From Panacibacter microcysteis (lineage in GTDB: Bacteria > Bacteroidota > Bacteroidia > Chitinophagales > Chitinophagaceae): 64,000 nucleotides of DNA. The stretch covers positions 1,798,001 through 1,862,000 of the forward strand of contig NZ_JADWYR010000001.1 in the NCBI RefSeq assembly GCF_015831355.1. Reading direction: 5' to 3'. The position numbers and the translations under genes are program-made. Of the stretch, positions 18,073 through 26,731 are shown piece by piece. Numbering within the stretch: position 1 is the first letter of the stretch; each line of letters starts with the position of its first letter. The notes under the pieces are model-generated. The model made no database searches. It had not been told where the DNA came from and saw only the letters and a list, made by a program, of their open reading frames with translations.

Positions 18073-19137
18073 ATGTTAGACCAGTTAGATGCTATAAAAG
18101 CCAGATTTGAGCAGGTTGGCGTTGCGCTTACTAACCCCGAGATTATCAATAATCAAAAGGAGTTTCAGCAGTACAGCAAAGAATACCGCCAGCTGGAGCG
18201 TATTGTAAAACCTTACGAAGCATACCGCAAGGTGTCGGCAGATTATACTTTTGCCAAAGAAAGCCTGAATGGCAATGATGAAGAATTGCGTGAGCTGGCA
18301 AAAATGGAACTGCCCGAATTGGAAGAGCAAAAAGAGCAACTGGAGAAAGAGCTTACCAAACTAATGATACCAAAAGACCCGCAGGATGATAAAAATGCCA
18401 TGCTGGAAATAAGGGCAGGTACGGGTGGTGATGAAGCATCTTTATTTGCCGGGGACCTGTTGGGTATGTACCTGCGTTATTGCGCTAAAAAAGGCTGGAA
18501 AACAAGTATTGTTACCGAAAGCGAGGGAACAGTTGGCGGCTACAAAGAAGTGGTGGTGGAAGTACAGGGAGAAGATGTGTACGGTACGCTTAAGTTTGAA
18601 AGTGGCGTACACCGCGTACAGCGTGTGCCCGATACAGAAACACAGGGCCGTGTGCATACGTCGGCAGCTACCGTGGCAGTAATGCCCGAAGCGGAGGAAG
18701 TAGATTTTGAGCTGAACCCTGCTGATGTAAAAATGGAAACAGCACGTAGTGGTGGTGCCGGTGGTCAGAACGTAAACAAGGTGGAAACCAAGGTAATGTT
18801 AACGCATATTCCTACCGGTACGGTTGTGGTGTGCCAGACCGAAAGAAGCCAGCTCGGCAACCGCGAAAAAGCCATGCAGATGCTGCGCACCAGGTTATAC
18901 GAAGAGCAGGTACGCAAGCAAGAAGAGGAGATTGCAAGGCATCGTAAAACGTTGGTAAGTACCGGCGACCGCAGCGCGAAAATACGTACGTACAACTGGC
19001 CGCAGGGCCGTGTTACCGATCACAGGATCGGCCATACATCTTATAACCTGCCTGCCGTGGTAAACGGAGAACTCGATGAATTTATAGAAGCATTGCAGGT
19101 GGCCGAGAATGCAGAAAAAATGATCAAACAGCAATAA
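18073..19137 (+). CDS. prfA: peptide chain release factor 1
   Basis: Releases finished proteins at UAA and UAG. 354 aa from the ATG at 18073, which gives the normal N-terminus [13 protein letters not shown]; the longer frame to 17839 would include repeat A4. The class-I release factor GGQ motif is at residues 230-232 ([15 protein letters not shown]). The codon-recognition motif PDT lies in [23 protein letters not shown], which fits RF1 (P-x-T) and not RF2 (SPF). The C-terminal [14 protein letters not shown] is also conserved. It stands alone, with no prmC next to it. Confidence 0.95.
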   Translation: MLDQLDAIKARFEQVGVALTNPEIINNQKEFQQYSKEYRQLERIVKPYEAYRKVSADYTFAKESLNGNDEELRELAKMELPELEEQKEQLEKELTKLMIPKDPQDDKNAMLEIRAGTGGDEASLFAGDLLGMYLRYCAKKGWKTSIVTESEGTVGGYKEVVVEVQGEDVYGTLKFESGVHRVQRVPDTETQGRVHTSAATVAVMPEAEEVDFELNPADVKMETARSGGAGGQNVNKVETKVMLTHIPTGTVVVCQTERSQLGNREKAMQMLRTRLYEEQVRKQEEEIARHRKTLVSTGDRSAKIRTYNWPQGRVTDHRIGHTSYNLPAVVNGELDEFIEALQVAENAEKMIKQQ

Positions 19138-19215
19138 ACCGGGTTACCGGGGATATATGAATAAACGACACCGCTCTCCACGTATAATAAAAGGTCTAAG
19201 AAAAGTTGAGGTGAT

Positions 19216-20304
19216 ATGCGTATAGCACTTATCCATCACAGTGATGATATTACCAATGATTACGGCGCCTATCTTGCCGCATTGCTCGATGAATCTGCCA
19301 AAGCAAAGGAATACCTGGTCAAAGATTACGACCATGTGGTAAATGCAAGAGAAAGCATTAAAGAAGAAAATGTGCTGCTGCACATCGTTATTCCCGCCGG
19401 CAGCAATTTTTCCCTTAAGTACTGGTACGGTTATAAGCTTAACCGCATCTTTAAAAAATACCAGGTAGATGTTGCAGTATGCCTTTATGGTGTATGTACC
19501 AATGCAACCATTAAGCAGGTACTGGTAATACCCGATGTATCACTTGTTAAACAGGAAAAACGTGAACTGCTGTGGCAGCAATTTGCTGCCGGCAGAATAA
19601 AAGAGAGCCTGCAAGCCGCATCAACCGTGCTGGTATATGCAAATGCTGCAAAGCAGGCTATTGAAAGCACCGGGATCGAATCCGGCAGGATACAGGTGTT
19701 GCCCTATACCGCACCCGAAGTTTTTGCACCAATGGAATGGCACAATAAACTGTATGTAAAAAGCCGCTACGCACAAAACAAGGAATACTTCGTGGGCATA
19801 TTGCCAGACCATAACGAAGCTGTTTTTATAGACCTGCTCAAAGCCTTTTCTAAATTTAAAAAGTGGCAGCAAAGTGGTATGAAACTCGTATTACTCCCAA
19901 AAGATGAAAGTTTTGCCGGTAATATTTACGATAAGCTGGAAACCTATAAATATCGGGAAGATGTAAACCTGGTCAATGATGCAGACAGGAAAGATACCGC
20001 CGATCTTATAGCAGCAGCTTATGCATTACTGCACCCCGCAATAAGCGATGCAGACCTCTGGCCGGGCACGGTAGCACTGCAATGCAATACACCGGTAATA
20101 GCCACCCAAACGGCCAGCCTGGAAGAATACCTGCAGGATGCGGCAGTACTGGTGCCAGATAAAGATTATGAAGCTTTTGGTGATGAACTTAACCGCATTT
20201 ACAAAGACGAGAACCATAAAACCAACATGACAGCCGCCGCCGCAAAACAGGCGGCATTGTACCGGCAGGAAGCCGTAATAGAAAGCCTCTGGCAACTGAT
20301 GTAA
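19216..20304 (+). CDS. GT-B fold glycosyltransferase (group 1-like)
   Basis: 362 aa, no signal peptide. The N-terminal half begins MRIALIHHSDDITNDYGAYL as expected for a Rossmann acceptor domain, then VDVAVCLYG. The C-terminal half has the donor-domain pattern of group 1 transferases: LLHPAISDADLWPGTVALQCNTPVIATQTASLEEYLQDAAVLVP, in which a glutamate sits where the E-x7-E motif is expected (about residues 275-315). It probably adds a sugar to a surface polysaccharide or lipid. No other glycan-assembly genes are adjacent, and the acceptor is unknown. gldC starts 55 bp downstream. Confidence 0.7.
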   Translation: MRIALIHHSDDITNDYGAYLAALLDESAKAKEYLVKDYDHVVNARESIKEENVLLHIVIPAGSNFSLKYWYGYKLNRIFKKYQVDVAVCLYGVCTNATIKQVLVIPDVSLVKQEKRELLWQQFAAGRIKESLQAASTVLVYANAAKQAIESTGIESGRIQVLPYTAPEVFAPMEWHNKLYVKSRYAQNKEYFVGILPDHNEAVFIDLLKAFSKFKKWQQSGMKLVLLPKDESFAGNIYDKLETYKYREDVNLVNDADRKDTADLIAAAYALLHPAISDADLWPGTVALQCNTPVIATQTASLEEYLQDAAVLVPDKDYEAFGDELNRIYKDENHKTNMTAAAAKQAALYRQEAVIESLWQLM

Positions 20305-20331
20305 TTAACAATACCGCTTTTGCATTTCCAT

Positions 20332-20339
20332 TATCTTAG
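20332..20339 (+). promoter_or_regulatory. possible -7 element (TATCTTAG) before gldC
   Basis: Same octamer as at 3957, 20 bp before the gldC ATG. One mismatch to TAnnTTTG. No well-spaced -33 box is clear. Confidence 0.3.
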
Positions 20340-20359
20340 TATTATCAACAAACAACAAT

Positions 20360-20707
20360 ATGCAAACTTCAACAATCTCTATAGATGTTCATCTGGATAA
20401 TGATAAAGTACCTGAAAAAATAACCTGGAAGGCAGACAGCAGCTCGGCGGCAGAAGCGCAGCAGGCAAAAGCAGTGATGCTTTCTTTGTGGGATGGCGCA
20501 GACAAAAGCGCATTGCGCATAGACCTTTGGACAAAAGACATGATGGTAGACGAGATGGCCGATTTTTTTTACCAGACAATCATGACCATGGCCGACACCT
20601 ACAACCGCGCCACGCACAACCAGGAAATGGTAGAGGATATGAAGAAGTTTGCAAAAGACTTTTACAACAAGTTCCGCGAACAGCAAATGAAAGACAACAA
20701 AGCATAA
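20360..20707 (+). CDS. gldC: gliding motility protein GldC
   Basis: 115 aa soluble protein. The sequence VPEKITWKADSS, LSLWDGADKSALRIDLWTKDMMVDEMADFFYQTIMTMADTYNRAT is the hallmark of GldC, a protein associated with gliding motility and type IX secretion in Bacteroidota (family knowledge). It supports the taxonomic call. gldB is not adjacent. A yqeY-like gene follows after 24 bp and a cvpA-like gene after that, so these three may be one operon. Confidence 0.9.
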   Translation: MQTSTISIDVHLDNDKVPEKITWKADSSSAAEAQQAKAVMLSLWDGADKSALRIDLWTKDMMVDEMADFFYQTIMTMADTYNRATHNQEMVEDMKKFAKDFYNKFREQQMKDNKA

Positions 20708-20731
20708 ATTCTCTCACTATAAACGTAACAT

Positions 20732-21184
20732 ATGGGTTTAGAACAAAACATCATGGCAGAAATGAAAGAAGCCATGAAATCAAAGAACGAAGCACTTTTA
20801 CGCGGTCTCCGCGCTATAAAAGCTGAAATCATAAAAGCCAAAACAGAGCCCGGTGCAAACGGCCAGGTATCAGAAGAAACAGAACTGAAAATGCTGCAAA
20901 AAATGGTGAAACAGCGCAAAGATTCCCTGGATGTATTCAGGCAGCAAAACCGTACAGACCTGGCACAAAAAGAAGAAGAAGAGATCGCTGTTATAGAACG
21001 TTTTTTGCCAAAGCAAATGAGCGAAGCAGAGCTGAAAGAAGCGTTGACAACGATTATTGCAGAAACAGGCGCCGCCTCACCCGCAGATATGGGCAAAGTA
21101 ATGGGCGCCGCCACCAAACAGCTTGCAGGCAAAGCAGACGGCAAAGCCATTTCCGCTGCTGTAAAAGAATTGCTCAGCAAATAA
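20732..21184 (+). CDS. GatB/YqeY domain protein
   Basis: 150 aa, mainly helical. It matches the YqeY family through the order LLRGLRAIKAEIIKAKTE, LKMLQKMVKQRKDSLDVFRQQNRTDLAQKEEEEIAVIERFLPKQMSEAEL, and the C-terminal GKVMGAATKQLAGKADGKAI. YqeY resembles the tail domain of the amidotransferase GatB, which contacts tRNA; the role of free-standing YqeY is not established. It lies 24 bp after gldC and 41 bp before the cvpA-like gene. Confidence 0.9.
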   Translation: MGLEQNIMAEMKEAMKSKNEALLRGLRAIKAEIIKAKTEPGANGQVSEETELKMLQKMVKQRKDSLDVFRQQNRTDLAQKEEEEIAVIERFLPKQMSEAELKEALTTIIAETGAASPADMGKVMGAATKQLAGKADGKAISAAVKELLSK

Positions 21185-21225
21185 TTCCTCTATGCAGCAT
21201 TGGGTAGTTTGTTTAAATTGCCTTT

Positions 21226-21765
21226 ATGATCATAGACGTTATCACACTCATTATACTGGCCATGGCAGTCTTTAAAGGATTTAGCCGTGGCCTTATTGTT
21301 TCCATACTTTCTTTCCTGGGTATTCTCATAGGCCTCGCCGCAGCTATGAAGCTTTCTGTTGCCGTTGCCGCCTGGCTCGATGATCATACCGGTATCGGCA
21401 CACAATGGCTGCCATTCATCGCATTCCTCGTGGTATTGATTGGCGTAATGCTGCTTGTACGCTGGGTCGCAAATCTTGCAGAAGCCGCAATAGAAATAGT
21501 GTTGCTCGGCTGGCTGAATAAACTGGGCGGTATAGTCTTCTATATCCTGCTCTATATGATGGTCTATAGCATCCTCTTGTTTTACGCAACAGAAATGGGC
21601 CTTCTCAAACCGGAAACCATAGAAGCGTCTCACACCTATGTATTGATTGAGCCCTGGGGTCCGCAGGTGATCAGTGCATTGGGTTATGTTATCCCTTTCT
21701 TTAAAGATATGTTTGAGCAGCTCAAACAGTTTTTTGAAAACATGCAACCTGCAACAGCCGTTTGA
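21226..21765 (+). CDS. CvpA family membrane protein
   Basis: 179 aa with four predicted membrane spans (about residues 3-25, 28-45, 65-85, 100-125). The N-terminus MIIDVITLIILAMAVFKGFSRGLI with G-x-x-x-G-hydrophobic pattern is typical of CvpA/colicin V production family proteins, which sit in the inner membrane and affect envelope homeostasis. The C-terminal tail is cytoplasmic or periplasmic and amphipathic. Last gene of the gldC-yqeY-cvpA group; no terminator is visible before repeat B3. Confidence 0.82.
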   Translation: MIIDVITLIILAMAVFKGFSRGLIVSILSFLGILIGLAAAMKLSVAVAAWLDDHTGIGTQWLPFIAFLVVLIGVMLLVRWVANLAEAAIEIVLLGWLNKLGGIVFYILLYMMVYSILLFYATEMGLLKPETIEASHTYVLIEPWGPQVISALGYVIPFFKDMFEQLKQFFENMQPATAV

Positions 21766-21778
21766 CGGTGGTGTACTA

Positions 21779-21823
21779 AGCTGCATTGCTGTTATCATCG
21801 CCTGTTGTGTCACTCACTTGTAC
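21779..21823 (-). repeat. interspersed element, family B, copy B3
   Basis: Core GTACAAGTGAGTGACACAAC on the minus strand, then AGGCGATGATAACAGCAATG and CAGCT. On the other side it shares GTACGTTCGG and TTTA.GCAGCAAGT with A8. Confidence 0.75.
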
Positions 21824-22066
21824 GTTCGGTTGTTTATGCAGCAAGTGTGCGGCATCGCTGCATATCAGCAAATAGTTTTTGTAAATATACTGCTGCTGCG
21901 AACAAACCAATGCCCTGCGAAGCTGTATCCTTTACTTTCTATCCGGGAAGAAAAAGTACCAACAGTTCAGGCAGGGATTAAGCTTATATACTACTGTGGC
22001 TTCAGCAGTAGTCGTTGCATCAGCACGATGCAGCATGGCGATCTTGTTGTTCGACCGGAAGTTATT

Positions 22067-22120
22067 TCACGTTTCACGTTTGCCGTCTTACATCTCACAT
22101 CGCACGTTTCACGTCTCACC
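22067..22120. repeat. degenerate 7-bp repeat array
   Basis: Seven to eight units in register: TCACGTT, TCACGTT, TGCCGTC, TTACATC, TCACATC, GCACGTT, TCACGTC, TCACC. It lies just 3' of the esterase stop codon. Confidence 0.6.
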
Positions 22121-22130
22121 ATTAAAGCAG

Positions 22131-23762
22131 TTAATTACCATACGCTTTATCGAGAAAGATATATCGTGCATCATTCGGTGCCTTTATTGCTGCTGACGCT
22201 GTATTGATGATCATGACAGGCGGATTGGCATCGCCTTTTTTAATCGCCGGCCATTCAGGTAAACTGCCGCCGTTGGGATTACCGGTTTTGATAAAGTTGG
22301 CAAAGTATTCCTGCATGGTAGCAGATACTGTATAGTCATCCTGCGTCCATGCATAATCTTTTACCAGGTGCAGGTTGCCCATGCAGTATTCAATTTCGCA
22401 GGCATGTGGCGCACCTATGGCTGCAGGCATTCCGGGTGCATTGCCTTCTTTTTTTACGGTGCCACCGGCCAGGCCGGGCGTTAAAGAATTATCTGCCAGC
22501 GCAGGTCTTAGCTTAGCGTACAGGTAGCGGTACACGGCTTGTGAGCTGTGGTTCACCTGCAGGTCCAGCCATTTCCATGTGCTGTATGCAATAAACCTGT
22601 CTGATGCAAGTGCCGTTGCAGACAACTCAATTTCTTTTTCATTGGCATGCGGGTACAACCTGAGCACTTCTTCAAAATCTTTCGGGTAGGCCTCTTTTAC
22701 TTTTTTTACATATTGCTCATCTGTATAAGGCCCCTGGGTAAAGGCCATACCAGGAATTTCTGCAGAGTTCCAGCCGGCGAGTAATGGTACCATAGATTGC
22801 TCACCTGCTTTGAATGTTTCAGGTACCGTTTTGGTGTAGAAATATCCGTCAATCACCGTGGGGAAGCCGAAACGTTTGGAAGCAGTATAATATTCGTAAA
22901 GTTGTTGGGTAGTCATTGCACGTAGTTGCGCAATGGTTGGTGCGTTAATACCGGTAGCAAAATCGAGCCCTGTTTTTTCTGCTTCGGCCAGTGGAACGGG
23001 TGACAGGGTAGGATTGATTGCTGCACCACTTTCGCCAATGGCGCCGGCAAATAAACCTTTTGAGAGCGGGGAAGCCATTTGTGCACTTACAGAAATAGAA
23101 CCGGCAGATTCACCTGCGATGGTTACCTTTTTAGCGTCTCCGCCAAAGGCCGCAATATTCTTTTGCACCCATTGCAGTGCTGCGTGCTGATCCAGTAAAC
23201 CATAGTTGCCCGAACCTTTGTAAGAAGCCTCTTTGCTAAGATCGGGATGCGCGAAAAATCCAAAGATATTCAGCCTGTAATTTACGGTAACTACCACAAT
23301 GCCTTTCCTGGCCATGCTGGCCCCGTCATAACGTGGTTCTGAGCCGTCACCGGCCACAAAGCCACCACCATAAAAATACACCAGCACCGGTAATCCTTTT
23401 GTATCGTGCTTTGCGGGTGTCCATACATTGAGGTACAGGCAGTCTTCACTAAGGCCCGCAGAACGTGAACTCATATCTCCGAACACAATGCCCTGCACAG
23501 GCCTGGCTGCAAATTTTTTTGTTTGTAAAACACCTTTCCAGTTATCCGGTTGCTGCGGTGCCTTCCACCTCAGATCGCCAACAGGTGGCTTTGCAAATGG
23601 AATACCTAAAAACAACTGCAGGTTTTCTTTGGTATCATAATTACCCTCTATAGTACCATTTGCTATTTTAACCTGTACGGGAAAGTTGTAATCTGTTTGA
23701 GCTATGGCCGCAATGGATACATACGTGGCGGCAAGCATAAGCATAATTTTTTTTATGAACAT
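22131..23762 (-). CDS. secreted type-B carboxylesterase
   Basis: 543 aa from the ATG at 23762, which gives a clean signal peptide (MFIKKIMLMLAATYVSIAAIAQ); the longer frame to 23789 starts inside the operator palindrome. The nucleophile is Ser219 in TIAGESAGSISV. Other family marks are LFLGIPFAKPPVGDLRWKAPQ, EDCLYLNVWTP, the oxyanion-hole YFYGGGFVAG, and GAPHACEIEYCMG with the catalytic histidine. It hydrolyses esters outside the cytoplasm, probably in the periplasm or at the surface. It is divergent from an NrtR-like regulator with a perfect dyad between them, so it is probably the controlled target. Confidence 0.9.
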   Translation of the reverse strand: MFIKKIMLMLAATYVSIAAIAQTDYNFPVQVKIANGTIEGNYDTKENLQLFLGIPFAKPPVGDLRWKAPQQPDNWKGVLQTKKFAARPVQGIVFGDMSSRSAGLSEDCLYLNVWTPAKHDTKGLPVLVYFYGGGFVAGDGSEPRYDGASMARKGIVVVTVNYRLNIFGFFAHPDLSKEASYKGSGNYGLLDQHAALQWVQKNIAAFGGDAKKVTIAGESAGSISVSAQMASPLSKGLFAGAIGESGAAINPTLSPVPLAEAEKTGLDFATGINAPTIAQLRAMTTQQLYEYYTASKRFGFPTVIDGYFYTKTVPETFKAGEQSMVPLLAGWNSAEIPGMAFTQGPYTDEQYVKKVKEAYPKDFEEVLRLYPHANEKEIELSATALASDRFIAYSTWKWLDLQVNHSSQAVYRYLYAKLRPALADNSLTPGLAGGTVKKEGNAPGMPAAIGAPHACEIEYCMGNLHLVKDYAWTQDDYTVSATMQEYFANFIKTGNPNGGSLPEWPAIKKGDANPPVMIINTASAAIKAPNDARYIFLDKAYGN

Positions 23763-23767
23763 ACAAT

Positions 23768-23792
23768 TTATTGTCTCAGTGTGAGACAATAA
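23768..23792. promoter_or_regulatory. 25-bp perfect operator-like dyad, esterase/NrtR-like spacer
   Basis: Arms of 11 bp, TTATTGTCTCA (23768-23778) and TGAGACAATAA (23782-23792), with GTG between. It is 6 bp upstream of the esterase ATG and 55 bp upstream of the regulator. Confidence 0.75.
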
Positions 23793-23820
23793 TAAAAATT
23801 TTTTGTGAACCGGGCTTATT

Positions 23821-23828
23821 TATTTTTG
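23821..23828 (+). promoter_or_regulatory. -7 element of the NrtR-like gene
   Basis: TATTTTTG matches TAnnTTTG exactly, 18 bp before the ATG at 23847. A TTTG at 23802-23805 could be the -33 box but the 15-bp spacing is short. Confidence 0.45.
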
Positions 23829-23846
23829 GACTATTAAAAGCATTGA

Positions 23847-24572
23847 ATGGCAGTTTCAAAAAAAAATCCCGCAAAAGATACATACGGCAGGAACTACCTG
23901 ACCAATATTGCCTACGATTCTGTTGTATTTGGTTTTTCCGGGGATAAGCTGAAAATCCTGCTGATGGAATACCACAATACGGGTTTGTTTGCACTACCCG
24001 GTGGTTTTGTGCAGCGCACAGAACATTTAAATGATGCTGTAAGGCGCGGCCTGAAAGAACGCACCGGGCTGGACAATATATACCTTGAGCAATGTTATGT
24101 ATTTGGCAATACAGACAGGTTTAAGCCTGCAGTGATGAAGCAGATTTTAAAAGCAAACGGGTACGAAGTAAGCAATGATCACTGGTTACTCGACAGGTTT
24201 ATTACGGTGGCTTATTATGCACTGATCAACTATGCGCATGTGGTACCAACACCTGATGCGTTGTCTGACTCCTGTACATGGTATGATCTTGATAACCTGC
24301 CCGGGCTGATTTTTGATCATAAAGAGATTGTGGAAAAAGCATTGCAAACCTTACGCAACAACCTTGACCAGCAATTGGTGGGCATGAACCTGATGCCGGC
24401 AAAATTTACCATGAAAGCTTTGCAAACTGTATATGAAGCAATATTGGGAACACCTATACGCCGAACAACATTTCAGCGGAAAATGTTAGGCCTGGGCATA
24501 TTGAAAAGACATGGCAAACATTTTTCCGGCAGTGCGAACAAAGCACCATACCTGTATAGTTTTAAAAAGTAG
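23847..24572 (+). CDS. NrtR-like transcriptional regulator (degenerate Nudix + winged helix)
   Basis: 241 aa. N-terminal Nudix-like domain (about residues 20-150) followed by a winged-helix domain (about 160-241: FTMKALQTVYEAILGTPIRRTTFQRKMLGLGILKRHGKHFSG), the layout of the NrtR/AraR group. The Nudix box is damaged: from G53 and E59, the R-E-U-x-E-E part reads R67-G68-L69-K70-E71-R72, so two glutamates are lost and hydrolysis is unlikely. Such proteins use the domain as a ligand sensor (family knowledge); some Bacteroides members respond to sugars. It is divergent from the esterase with a 25-bp dyad between. Its last 11 bp overlap the convergent DUF2007 gene. Confidence 0.88.
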   Translation: MAVSKKNPAKDTYGRNYLTNIAYDSVVFGFSGDKLKILLMEYHNTGLFALPGGFVQRTEHLNDAVRRGLKERTGLDNIYLEQCYVFGNTDRFKPAVMKQILKANGYEVSNDHWLLDRFITVAYYALINYAHVVPTPDALSDSCTWYDLDNLPGLIFDHKEIVEKALQTLRNNLDQQLVGMNLMPAKFTMKALQTVYEAILGTPIRRTTFQRKMLGLGILKRHGKHFSGSANKAPYLYSFKK

Positions 24573-25008
24573 GATTGTCTTCATCAGCGGTGTAATCGAT
24601 GTTTGTATTGTCGGTTGGTTCTTTAAACTCTGCATTGCAGTCGAAACAATGCCACGTTTGTTCAACAGCTACTGCATAACTGGAGAAAAACCACGATGCA
24701 ATAATACTCAGCCAGTTTACAGCTTTGCGTGGGGTATTGATAAATTCAATGTTATGACTGGCGCAGTTTGGGCAGGAAAAGGAGGCTTTGCGTGCTTCAA
24801 AAATTTCCTGCAATACTTTTTCTGCTGCTTCCTTCTCTTCGTCCGGGATCATGAGTTTTATACCGCCAACAGCGGTTGTCCATACAGGATTGATGGTAAC
24901 CACATTTTCGTCTTTCAGCCAGCAGTTGAAACCTTCGCTTTCGAGGCGGGTAAGCAGCAGGTGCGCATCGATATAATTGTTGAAAGTTCTGAGAATGGAA
25001 AACTCCAT
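24562..25008 (-). CDS. DUF2007 zinc-ribbon protein
   Basis: 148 aa, no signal peptide. The N-terminal part (residues 1-70: FNNYIDAHLLLTRLESEGFNCWLKDENVV, GGIKLMIPDEEKEAAEKVL) is the DUF2007 putative signal-transducing fold. The C-terminal part has two CxxC pairs, CPNC and CFDC, flanking a hydrophobic segment WLSIIASWFFSSYAVAV, which suggests a zinc ribbon. Function unknown. Its 3' end overlaps the regulator on the other strand by 11 bp. Confidence 0.78.
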   Translation of the reverse strand: MEFSILRTFNNYIDAHLLLTRLESEGFNCWLKDENVVTINPVWTTAVGGIKLMIPDEEKEAAEKVLQEIFEARKASFSCPNCASHNIEFINTPRKAVNWLSIIASWFFSSYAVAVEQTWHCFDCNAEFKEPTDNTNIDYTADEDNPTF

Positions 25009-25086
25009 GTGTTTAATTGTAGGGTTACCTGGTTATTGATTTTTTTATACGGCGTTACACCCGGAAGTGTTGCATAAAGATATACA

Positions 25087-25142
25087 GTACAAGAGTGCGA
25101 CGCAACAGCAGTACAATGCATGTACTGCTGCCGGGTACACAC
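25087..25142 (+). repeat. interspersed element, family A, copy A5
   Basis: Core GTACAAGAGTGCGACGCAAC, then the best fold-back of the family, CAGCAGTACA-atgca-TGTACTGCTG (10 perfect pairs), then CCGGGTACACA. It ends 6 bp from the stop codon of the DUF1080 gene. Confidence 0.85.
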
Positions 25143-25147
25143 ATCCA

Positions 25148-26095
25148 TTATTTTGCCGGGGTAATTACGATATTCCTGAATTCGATGGGGCCATGATCTC
25201 CCTGGAAATAGATTGGGCCTGGTTCATCTTCTTTACTATCAAGCGCACCGCCGGTAATACCTGGTATGGCCTGGTTACAGATAACTTTTTTGCCGTTTAC
25301 TTCTAGTGTTACCATGCGGCCCACCAGCGTAATATCATAACTCTGCCACTCGCCTGCATCTTTTGCTTCCATGGTGCTGGGTGTAATAAAACCATACACG
25401 CCGCCAAGTAAACCAAAATCTGGCTGTAACCCTTTACTGTCTGTGATCTGCACTTCATAGCGGCCGCGCAGGTACACGCCGCTGTTGCTTTCTTTGGGGT
25501 AGCGAAATTCGAGATGCAGTTTAAAGTCTTTGAAAGTTGCGTCTGTAGCAATATTAGAACCCGATTTAGGACTGCGCAATACGCCATTTTCTGCCACCCA
25601 CTGGTTTGTTTCGCCGAGGGCATGCCAGCCGGTAAGATCTTTGCCATTGAACAGTTTTACAGGTGTGCCCCATACCGGTTCTTTTTCTCTTTGCAGCAGT
25701 GGTGCACGAACACCGGTAAAGCTATAACTCTTGCCATCGGGGTAAGTTACTGTACCCTTTATCTGGTCGTTTTCGTAAGTGCCGCTGAAAGACATATCGC
25801 CTGCGCCTTGCTCCCATTGAGGCGGCACACTGAAGTCAAACTTATTGTCTGCAAAATTTACTTTGCTTACAGGTCTTGCACTGCCCACCACCACTACAAC
25901 CTGGCCCACCAGCGTTTTAAAACCGGAGTGTTTTACTTCCAGCCATGCGGGTGCTGTTTTTCCATTCATGTCAATGTTGATGTCCCACCGTCCTTCAATG
26001 GTGTTGCCTTCAAAAGCAAAAGCTGTTATTGCAAGCATACATGCTACAAAAGGTAAAAAAATCTTGCGGATGCTGACAAGCATAATCTTATTCAT
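25148..26095 (-). CDS. secreted DUF1080 protein (3-keto-disaccharide hydrolase family)
   Basis: 315 aa from the ATG at 26095, giving the signal peptide MNKIMLVSIRKIFLPFVACMLAITAFAF; the longer frame to 26170 starts inside a terminator hairpin. The C-terminal half carries the DUF1080 concanavalin-like fold: LFNGKDLTGWHA, WVAENGVLRSPKSG, DFKLHLEFRYPKESNSGVYLRGRYEVQI, GEWQSYDITLVGRMVTLEVNGKKV. The N-terminal half (residues 30-150) is a separate beta domain. Pfam names the family 3-keto-disaccharide hydrolase; activity here is inferred. A Gfo/Idh/MocA oxidoreductase lies upstream on the same strand. Confidence 0.85.
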   Translation of the reverse strand: MNKIMLVSIRKIFLPFVACMLAITAFAFEGNTIEGRWDINIDMNGKTAPAWLEVKHSGFKTLVGQVVVVVGSARPVSKVNFADNKFDFSVPPQWEQGAGDMSFSGTYENDQIKGTVTYPDGKSYSFTGVRAPLLQREKEPVWGTPVKLFNGKDLTGWHALGETNQWVAENGVLRSPKSGSNIATDATFKDFKLHLEFRYPKESNSGVYLRGRYEVQITDSKGLQPDFGLLGGVYGFITPSTMEAKDAGEWQSYDITLVGRMVTLEVNGKKVICNQAIPGITGGALDSKEDEPGPIYFQGDHGPIEFRNIVITPAK

Positions 26096-26151
26096 AATAA
26101 TGTAATTGATGGCTTCTAAGGTAATATAATTTGCCGCCATCAACATACTGC

Positions 26152-26188
26152 GCAAATAAAAAAGGTGCATTTACCGGTGGTGCACCTT
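26152..26188 (-). terminator. intrinsic terminator after the DoxX-like gene
   Basis: Perfect 8-bp stem, AAGGTGCA (26162-26169) with TGCACCTT (26181-26188). On the minus strand a T-run follows (TTTTTTATTT). Confidence 0.8.
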
Positions 26189-26317
26189 CTTGTGTTATTG
26201 TGCTGTTGCACGATCTTTTTTACCGCTTACTACTGCGCAGATGGTCATACCATGCCCATGCCCCAGGTCAATGGATGTTTTTCAGATAAGCCTGGAATGA
26301 CATACAAGCAATTTTAA

Positions 26318-26722
26318 TTAATGTGTTGCGAGTTTGGTAAAGTAAGTATTGCTTTGTTTTGCAGATGCGTATTTGTGATATGCAACATAAGATGCAACCA
26401 GAATAAGCAGCATTACAAGCGGGAAGATAATGGCCGCAGACAAACCGCCAACAATCGTTAATGATGCTGCTGCGCAAATAAAGTCGAATGCAAAGCCGGC
26501 GTATACCCATTCTTTTACACGCCCTTTTACTACAGGCAGTACCAGCAATATTGCACCTGCCACTTTAAATACGGTAAGCATCACCCTGAAATAATCAGGA
26601 TAACCAAGATAGCTGAAGCCTTGCTTCGCAAGTTCAGAATTAGAAGTAAATGCGGGCATTACACCTTCGAGCAGGAAAATGATGAGGGTGGTTGTCCAGT
26701 AAACAATTCGTGCGCTTTTCAT
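26318..26722 (-). CDS. DoxX-like membrane protein
   Basis: 134 aa with four membrane spans (about residues 8-25, 48-68, 73-95, 98-120). The order IVYWTTTLIIFLLEGVMPAF, KQGFSYLGYPDYFRVMLTVFKVAGAILLVLP, WVYAGFAFDFICAAASL fits the DoxX-like family, small inner-membrane proteins of unclear function, sometimes linked to redox stress. A 9-bp inverted repeat, TTTTACAGT/ACTGTAAAA, lies just upstream (26732-26763). Terminator at 26152-26188. Confidence 0.82.
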   Translation of the reverse strand: MKSARIVYWTTTLIIFLLEGVMPAFTSNSELAKQGFSYLGYPDYFRVMLTVFKVAGAILLVLPVVKGRVKEWVYAGFAFDFICAAASLTIVGGLSAAIIFPLVMLLILVASYVAYHKYASAKQSNTYFTKLATH

Positions 26723-26731
26723 GATTATCGT

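Larger units (their letters stand above)
21766..22130. other. gene-free spacer with B3 and a 7-bp array
   Basis: 365 bp between convergent genes. It holds B3, a GCAGCAAG..GCTGC hairpin after it (from 21839) that resembles the flank of A8, and the 7-bp array at 22067. No protein-like frame. Confidence 0.6.

Noticed and set aside
20662-21180. 172-aa minus-strand frame opposite the YqeY-like gene
   Set aside because: Serine/alanine-rich antisense translation without family features; the plus-strand gene is conserved.
21190-21813. 207-aa minus-strand frame opposite the CvpA-like gene
   Set aside because: Histidine and glutamine-rich antisense translation; the plus-strand protein has clear membrane spans and family motifs.
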